Part shown: positions 10,111 through 15,179 of the stretch, piece after piece
Layout of the letters: each line of letters starts with the position of its first letter
Numbering within the stretch: the first letter of the stretch is position 1
Assembly (NCBI GenBank): GCA_032988165.1
Contig: JANTQF010000537.1
Coordinates: 1 to 15,179 of the forward strand
Length of the DNA stretch: 15,179 bases
Direction of reading: 5' to 3'
DNA from: Emmonsiellopsis sp. PD_33
Taxonomy: Eukaryota; Ascomycota; Eurotiomycetes; Onygenales; Ajellomycetaceae
Program-made: the position numbers and the translations under genes
The notes under the pieces: generated by a model
Databases searched by the model: none
The model's input: the letters and a program-made list of their open reading frames with translations, nothing else
Told to the model about the DNA's origin: nothing

Positions 10111-11062
10111 CTACGTACAGGTAGGTAATGGGGTGCGGGGTGTGGGCTGTGAGGGTTTTTTTCTATTTTTTCCCCCTACAGTACTAGTATGTTTGCTGTT
10201 GGAGCAGAGTAGTCCGGGGAGCGGGAGGGGTGGGGTATGATTGATAACTACGGATGTAACTCATAGGAATGGAATGTTTCGGATGTCTGGATGGTTGGGA
10301 TGGGGGTTTCTTCAGTTGTATTCTGCACGAATATAAATCGATACACGTGGATATGGATGGTGGGATGGGTGTGAAGAAGGACAGAATAGATATATGACAA
10401 GTAACTGCAGCATAGGTACGGAGTGGTGATGGGAATGTAGTTGTTTTGGCTATTTATGTACCAAGATCGTCTCCCGCTGAGCCATCGCGATGCAATAAAA
10501 TTGTTGAATAAAGAAATGGCTAAAAAAAACAAATATTCAATCAGCCCAGTCCCATGGAAAAAAGTACCTAACCCCAACTCCTGGATCTTCAAGTGACGGT
10601 TAACTCACAAGTTAACAAATAACAAACAAATCCAAAATTGAGTTGGTATCAAAAAGGAAATATGAAGAGGTGAAGAACAAGTTCAAAATCAACTGAAAGA
10701 TGAAAAAGGTGTTATAAGCAGAACATACATTATCCTCAGGCCCGTCCGTGAACCATATAATCGCATATTCGAAGAAATATAGAAATAAATAACGAAGATG
10801 AAAGTCAGTAGATCGAGAAAACCGAAAGAGACATGGTTTCCCGGCTGTATCCAACTACCGATCTTTGGACAAACCCACCCATGAACCGAAACACCGTGAA
10901 CCTCTATAGTATTTACTTTTTCTTGCGCCGCATGGCCTCATTTTTGAGCACCCCGTCAGAATGCTACTGCTATTAATAGCATGCCTTGTTCCCGCTTCCA
11001 CACTTCGCCTTTGTCCCAACGCTGCCAGACGACGGAATCACCCTTAAAATAAGGAGATATCT

Positions 11063-12298
11063 TTATGGTCGACCTATCGGACTCCGTAACTGCGGTGGAG
11101 TTGCAGGCGTGACTGAGAAAAACGGACTACCCCTCTTATTCTGAAAACCCACTCTCTCCATCATTTCTGTAAAGGTTGTTTGCGGGCGACCGTTCTTCAA
11201 GCTTGGATTTAGCCCCGGATGGATATCGCCCAGATGCTCCGGGCTGAAAACTTTTATGCTCTCCGTACTTGGCTGACGCTGCGGGGTTTCATAGTTGTTT
11301 GTGTTGGTGGGTATAATTGCGATATCTTCCGCCGTAGGCCTAGGGATGAAAAAGCCTTTCACGCGGGCGCTTGTTCGGCGGATTTTCGAGAGCGCTCCAT
11401 CGTCGCCCCTATTGTGGCGGAGGAAATCTGTTCGGACGGAATCCTGTGCTGCGGAGGGTATTGGGTCGGAAATGGAAACCAAGCCTTTATCAATAGATTT
11501 TTCGCGGAAATGACTGAATTTTGGACCTGGCGATGGTGTCATGCTATGTCGCGTCTGTCGGCGTTTGTGGCAACAGATTGCCATGAGAGCCAGTATTACA
11601 CCCGCCAGGAGGCCGGGAAAGAAACCGGTAAGGATCGCCCCTGCGGAGAATTTCTGGGAGCTGGGGATCGAGGTAGAGTCGGTGTGATTGAGATTGGGGG
11701 AAGCAGTAGGCAGCGGCGATTCTGTAGACATGTGCGGAGTAGACAAGGAGATAGCTGTCGAAGTGCTGGAGAAGACCGTAGATCGTGGGATGATTCGAGT
11801 CGACTCTGATATCTTTGAAGATGTAGTGCGCAATAGGTCGACTCGCTTGCAATGCACGTCATTCTTCCTGTTGCCTGCGCACTCGTATCCCGGGGGACAG
11901 CACTTATCATCTGGGTCCCCATCTGGGGGCGCACAATCATCGAATTCTTTAGGCCAGTTAAACATCAACACTGGGAGAATCTGCGGATCATGCACAGCAG
12001 CCTTGAGAGCGTCGCAGGAAAACGGTTTGATTTTATTACACTCCTCAGGATCGGCTTGGTCGCAGCAGATGGCGACCGGAGTATCCTCAAAATTTCCTAA
12101 GGAGAGACAAGAAGATCCATTGTCACAGCAATAGTTGTCGGGAAGGTCCGGGTCATCGCACCGTGTCTGGCTGTCCCTTGGGCAATTCGAAGAGTCACGG
12201 CGGAGAACTTTGAGCACATCTTTGGGGGTTAAGGGAGCTGCCAGTGCCCGGCGGTGCAATGAGAGGATGGAGAGGACCAAAAGAAGTTGACTGCGCAT
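11063..12298 (-). CDS. Cys-rich single-pass membrane protein, unknown function
   Basis: An intronless gene for 411 residues. A signal peptide (about 1-20, leucine-rich with an LAA end) precedes a possible Kex2-like RR at 33-34. A Cys-rich extracellular domain (39-150) holds 14 Cys, including four CC pairs at 57-58, 78-79, 133-134 and 242-243 (the last at the membrane edge, outside the count). The pair at 133-134 lies in CCPPGYEC. A Ser/Thr-rich stalk (about 158-216) follows, with an N-glycosylation site at N204. A membrane helix spans about 219-242 and is stopped by HKRR. The cytosolic tail is about 165 residues, basic and Ser/Pro-rich, ending with an RVGFQNKRG block followed by a Pro-rich end. 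This layout recalls fungal cell-surface proteins and stress sensors with an O-mannosylated stalk, but the Cys pattern is not the WSC domain. I recognise similar conserved hypothetical proteins in Aspergillus-type fungi. A sensor or adhesion role is inference. Confidence 0.85.
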   Translation of the reverse strand: MRSQLLLVLSILSLHRRALAAPLTPKDVLKVLRRDSSNCPRDSQTRCDDPDLPDNYCCDNGSSCLSLGNFEDTPVAICCDQADPEECNKIKPFSCDALKAAVHDPQILPVLMFNWPKEFDDCAPPDGDPDDKCCPPGYECAGNRKNDVHCKRVDLLRTTSSKISESTRIIPRSTVFSSTSTAISLSTPHMSTESPLPTASPNLNHTDSTSIPSSQKFSAGAILTGFFPGLLAGVILALMAICCHKRRQTRHSMTPSPGPKFSHFREKSIDKGLVSISDPIPSAAQDSVRTDFLRHNRGDDGALSKIRRTSARVKGFFIPRPTAEDIAIIPTNTNNYETPQRQPSTESIKVFSPEHLGDIHPGLNPSLKNGRPQTTFTEMMERVGFQNKRGSPFFSVTPATPPQLRSPIGRP

Positions 12299-13189
12299 CT
12301 CGCCCGAGCAGACTGGCCCAGACTGGCCTGTTAATAGAGAAACAGGCGAACTGAATAGACTATTGGAGACGAAATGGAGGCGGAGAGTCCGTGGAATGCG
12401 TAAAATTAACAGAAATAGCAGACGGGCTAACTGTATTCAAAATGAGAATCAAGAGGGGAGTGCTCCAAAATACGCATCGCGACGATGTGTACAAAGCCGG
12501 CAAAAGAGAAGGAAAGCAGGAGGTTTATACATGACGACAGACAGACGGGGAAGAAGAAGAAAATATGGTGAACAAAGAAACAGCGAACCATATGACCGAA
12601 AGTCGAACGCCGACTGGGACGCGGCTATTACAAAGAAGAAGCGGAGGCCCAACGCCTACATTTTGCTGGCCTGCAGACGACACAGGAGGGACCAAGAGAG
12701 CTCGATGCGCAAGAGACGAAACAGCATCAGGGCCATAGAAGCGGCCAGACGGGGCAGAGATTGAGACCCGACATGGCGAGGGGAGCAGAGAGGACGGCGC
12801 CGGACGGGCGAGATGTGCGCGGGCTGCAGCAGATGGCCGGCAGCGCAGCCAACAGAGACCGGGCGGTTGGCTGTTGGGTGTTGGTGTTGGCTGAGGTTGG
12901 CGGTGGACGCCCAATCGGGCAATGGGGGGGGGTTGTCTCAGGCCAGGGCTGGTGGTTGGCAGCGGCGCCCTGTGATTGGCCAGAGCCACAGCCCGGCGCC
13001 AGCCCCAACGCGGCCTAGCGGCTTGGCGCAGAAATTCTTGGGCCGCGCGAATCTTTGCGGCTCTGTGTGCTCTGGACGACATCGACATCGACATCGACAG
13101 CGACATCAACCGCCCTCTCGCCGCCCGTCTCCGCCCATTGTCCTGTCGCCCCGCCATGGTCAGGCGCTGACTGTCTGTCCCCTCCATCC
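12299..13189. promoter_or_regulatory. Divergent promoter between Cys-rich protein and SOD-fold genes
   Basis: About 890 bp separate the two start codons, which face away from each other. The half near the SOD-fold gene is GC-rich. CCAAT boxes (Hap-complex type) lie at 12911-12915 on plus and as ATTGG at 12975-12979. A CGACAT hexamer array lies at 13077-13106, probably in the leader of the plus-strand gene. Long ORFs on both strands here are Arg/Pro/Ala-rich and look like artefacts of GC-rich sequence. Confidence 0.5.
13077..13106. repeat. CGACAT hexamer array (5 units)
   Basis: Five tandem six-base units; the fourth reads CGACAG. They end 83 nt before the ATG of the SOD-fold ribosomal protein gene. 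Confidence 0.85.
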
Positions 13190-14316
13190 ATGCTCTTCCA
13201 ACGCTCTCTGCGGCCGCAGTCCGGCCTGCGCGCCGTCTCCTCCGCCCTGGTGTGTTTCTCCCTCCCCGGATTGTATGCCATGTCTGTTCGAGCTGCTGAC
13301 ACCCATGGCTGTCCGGATTCAGTCCTCCCTCCGCCTCAGTCCCCATGCCAGATTCGCCCACAATGTCCCCCAGCTAGGACATGGCCAGTCGCTCAAGGAG
13401 CACGGCGTGCCTGACCTGCTGTCGCCGCAGGGCTTCGATATCGCCTGGACCCAGTATCAGTCGTTCCTAGTCCAGAAATTGAATCTTTTAACTGCAGGTA
13501 CTTGGCACCAATAGCCGGCAAGAGTGTTGGATAATGGTTACTTGAGCGGTCCCGGTCCTAACAGATGTCCTCCGCAGGCACACCGGATGAATCGTCCACT
13601 CCCGGAACCCTCCTTATAAAATACGCCCGCGATGCCAGCATGGCGTCCATCTTTAACTACGCCTCCATGGCCCACAACAACCACTTCTTCTTCAACTGCA
13701 TCGTTAGTCACCAGCAATATCCACAGTATGCTCTTCAATTGAGCCCTCCTAACCTTTCTCATAGTCTCCCGTACCAGTCCCCATGTCCCGAAATCTCGCC
13801 GCCGCCATCTCCGACTCGTGCTCTTCCGTTGAATCGCTCAAAGCTGAATTCCTCGCAACCGCCAATGCCATGTTCGGCCCGGGCTTCGTATGGCTAGTAA
13901 AATCCAAGGACAAGGGCCAGTTTAAGATCCTTACCACCTACAATGCCGGCTCCCCCTACCCCGCCGCCCATTTCCGCCGTCAACCAGTGGACATGGCCAC
14001 GCAGAACACCGGCATCAGTGGCGGAGAAAACCCCGAACAGATTAGAAGACTCGGTGCCACCAACAGAGTAGGCGCAATGGGCGCACACTCCAACCAGAAG
14101 CAGCTGGCTCCCGGCGCCATTGACGTCCACCCCGTTCTTTGCGTGAATACGTGGGAACATGTGTGGCTGGCCGACTGGGGAATTGCAGGAAAGGCGGGTT
14201 TCTTGGAGGCATGGTGGGATAAGATTAACTGGGATGAGGTGGCCCATAATGCCTCACAGGCTGGCCCCGTGTCGACACGCCAGAACCTGACCTCGGTCGC
14301 GAGCGGGAATTTTTAG
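13190..14316 (+). CDS. Mitochondrial small-subunit ribosomal protein, Fe/Mn-SOD fold (mS42/mS43)
   Basis: A structural protein of the mitochondrial 37S subunit, related to yeast Rsm26 and Mrp1, built on an iron/manganese superoxide dismutase fold. Four exons (13190-13249, 13323-13497, 13578-13702, 13765-14316) encode 303 residues. All three introns have usable donors (GTGTGT, GTACTT, GTTAGT), CTRAC branch points and YAG acceptors. The first 35 residues are Arg-rich with no acidic residue, fitting a mitochondrial presequence. SOD landmarks are YQSFLVQKLN, HNNHFFFN and NTWEHVW. Aligned with human MnSOD, His74 and His163 are kept (H114, H252). His26 is Ala (A61) and Asp159 is Asn (N248), so a catalytic metal site is unlikely. 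An alternative ATG at 13305 reads in frame into exon 2 and also gives a presequence. I prefer 13190 because intron 1 has a good CTGAC branch point. Which of mS42 or mS43 it is cannot be settled by eye. Confidence 0.88.
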
Positions 14317-14592
14317 AAGCATATAGAAATTTTGTGGTTTTTTTTCTTTCTCTTTTTTGGGTTGTATTATGCTACCGTTTTTTTCTATGTCTTGTCTATC
14401 CTGTACTATACATATATATGCCTATTTTCCGTTTCCATCAATCATACACACCACCCATCCAAATGTATGTCCCTGGAGATTAAAATCCAGAACGACACTG
14501 CCAACATCTTACCCCCCCAAGTCCCCCAGCTAACATGCCAGCAACTCCAATCAACCCATCCACCTCTCAACCATCCAAAAGAAACAAGAAAA
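14317..14592. other. Short convergent intergenic region
   Basis: The 276 bp between the stop codons of the SOD-fold gene and COQ10 are T-rich on the plus strand, with a TATATATG stretch near 14414. This is consistent with two facing 3' ends. No gene was seen. Confidence 0.6.
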
Positions 14593-15179
14593 TCATCTCC
14601 CCCCAACCTCCCTCACCCGCCTCTCAAACGCCTCAATCATCATCCCCGCAACCTGCCCCTCCACCGCACTCATCATAGCCGCATGCATCGCACTCCGAAA
14701 CTGAAACCGCACCTGCAACTCCACCTTGGTCTCCTTCACCTCCTCCTCCCCTTCTACCACCGCCATCCCCCCCTTTTCCCCCCTCCCCAAAACCGGCTCA
14801 AGCCTCCAAACCGTATCCAAAAACTCAAACAACCCATTCCCGCTCCCCTCCCTCTCCCCCTTCCCATTATCAACCCCAACCCCAACCCCACTCCTCGCCC
14901 CAACCACCCACTTCCCCCTATCACACGTAACCACACTCGTAAACGTCTCGCTCAACGGGCCATACCCCACCGTCAGGAACGCGCGTGAGGGCAGGCCGGT
15001 CTGCGCGTCGCGCGCGGTGACGGTTGAGGCGGTGAGGAAGGGGAGGAATTTCGAGTTGATGCCATCGCATCGCCTGCGAGCATGCGGAAGCCCTAGGTGA
15101 TAGTTAGACATGAGATGCGCTATTTTATGGCTGAATCTTATTGTCTTATACTCACGGGGGGAAAAGCAGTAACAGTCCC
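14593..15179 (-). CDS. coq10: Coenzyme Q-binding protein COQ10, START domain, 5' end outside window
   Basis: A mitochondrial inner-membrane-associated lipid-binding protein of the START/polyketide-cyclase superfamily that binds coenzyme Q and supports its use in respiration. The visible C-terminal part shows the family pattern. It begins with SKFLPFLTASTVTARD, then FLTVGYGPLSETFTS, a variable Gly/Glu-rich insertion, LFEFLDTVWRL, a strand with VELQVRFQFRS, and the closing helix with MMIEAFERRVREV. The gene carries an intron near its visible 5' end with a GTGAGT donor at 15155. Two acceptors fit: CAG ending at 15074 (82-nt intron) or TAG ending at 15093 (63-nt intron, best branch-point spacing). 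The first gives a Leu-rich join closer in spacing to yeast Coq10. The visible piece of the upstream exon is 15179-15156. The insertion of roughly 30 residues between the two central strands seems longer than in yeast. Confidence 0.87.
   Translation of the reverse strand, partial: DCYCFSPREYKTIRFSHKIAHLMSNYHLGLPHARRRCDGINSKFLPFLTASTVTARDAQTGLPSRAFLTVGYGPLSETFTSVVTCDRGKWVVGARSGVGVGVDNGKGEREGSGNGLFEFLDTVWRLEPVLGRGEKGGMAVVEGEEEVKETKVELQVRFQFRSAMHAAMMSAVEGQVAGMMIEAFERRVREVGGR

Larger units (their letters stand above)
8983..11062. other. Convergent intergenic region, about 2.1 kb
   Basis: This lies between the 3' ends of PIG-S and the Cys-rich membrane protein gene. It starts with a T-rich 3' flank and contains a pyrimidine run near 9361-9410, a CCAACTAACTAA array, an ATGT microsatellite and scattered CTCCGTA motifs. 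ORFs of up to 144 codons exist (for example 9806-10240 plus and 10592-10248 minus), but they run through simple repeats or are dominated by aromatic residues, and show no family motif. No RNA gene was recognised. Confidence 0.5.

Noticed and set aside
9806..10240. A 144-codon plus-strand ORF
   Set aside because: It runs through the ATGT microsatellite, which gives a repeating Met-Tyr-Val-Cys run, and shows no protein-like features elsewhere.
10248..10592. A 114-codon minus-strand ORF in the convergent intergenic region
   Set aside because: Rich in aromatic and Ile codons as expected from AT-rich DNA; no motif or splice context.
11219..11809. A 196-codon plus-strand ORF
   Set aside because: It lies antisense to the Cys-rich membrane protein, which has a signal peptide, a Cys pattern and a membrane helix in its own frame.
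12525..13361. A 278-codon ORF on the minus strand across the divergent promoter
   Set aside because: It overlaps exons 1 and 2 of the SOD-fold gene on the opposite strand, is Arg/Pro/Ala-rich with a repeat-derived Ser-Met run, and has no family motif.
14332..14988. A 218-codon plus-strand ORF, Pro/His-rich
   Set aside because: It is the antisense shadow of the COQ10 exon, whose minus frame has clear family motifs.

Overview
The window looks like nuclear DNA of a filamentous ascomycete, most likely a eurotiomycete of Aspergillus type. Genes are interrupted by short introns (47-111 nt) with GTRNGT-like donors, CTRAC-type branch points and YAG acceptors. Intergenic stretches carry simple repeats, and the best-recognised proteins match fungal members of their families. 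No prokaryotic, viral, CRISPR or convincing transposon signal was found. Exon models below were built by hand from splice signals and reading frame.

Layout: (1) 10-1896, minus strand: an eight-exon 5' portion of an MFS hexose/monosaccharide transporter whose 3' end lies beyond the window, with a TATA box and one short upstream ORF. (2) 1947-5260: a gene-poor, AT-richer stretch holding one intronless orphan ORF (3933-4505, minus) and possible relic exons (4797-5254, minus). (3) 5732-6546, plus: a three-exon THOC5-like THO-complex subunit. (4) 7154-8982, plus: a two-exon PIG-S/Gpi17 subunit of the GPI transamidase. (5) 8983-11062: a 2.1 kb convergent intergenic region with a CCAACTAACTAA array and an ATGT microsatellite. 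(6) 11063-12298, minus: a secreted-then-anchored Cys-rich single-pass membrane protein of unknown function. (7) 12299-13189: a GC-rich divergent promoter with CCAAT boxes. (8) 13190-14316, plus: a four-exon SOD-fold mitochondrial ribosomal protein (mS42/mS43 type) that has lost two of the four metal ligands. (9) 14593 to the window end, minus: the 3' part of COQ10, a START-domain coenzyme Q-binding protein.

The genes are mostly housekeeping (mRNA export, GPI anchoring, mitochondrial translation, ubiquinone function) and do not form an obvious pathway or secondary-metabolite cluster. The least explained parts are the orphan ORF with its possible upstream exons, and the Cys-rich membrane protein. 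I see no clear previously undescribed system.
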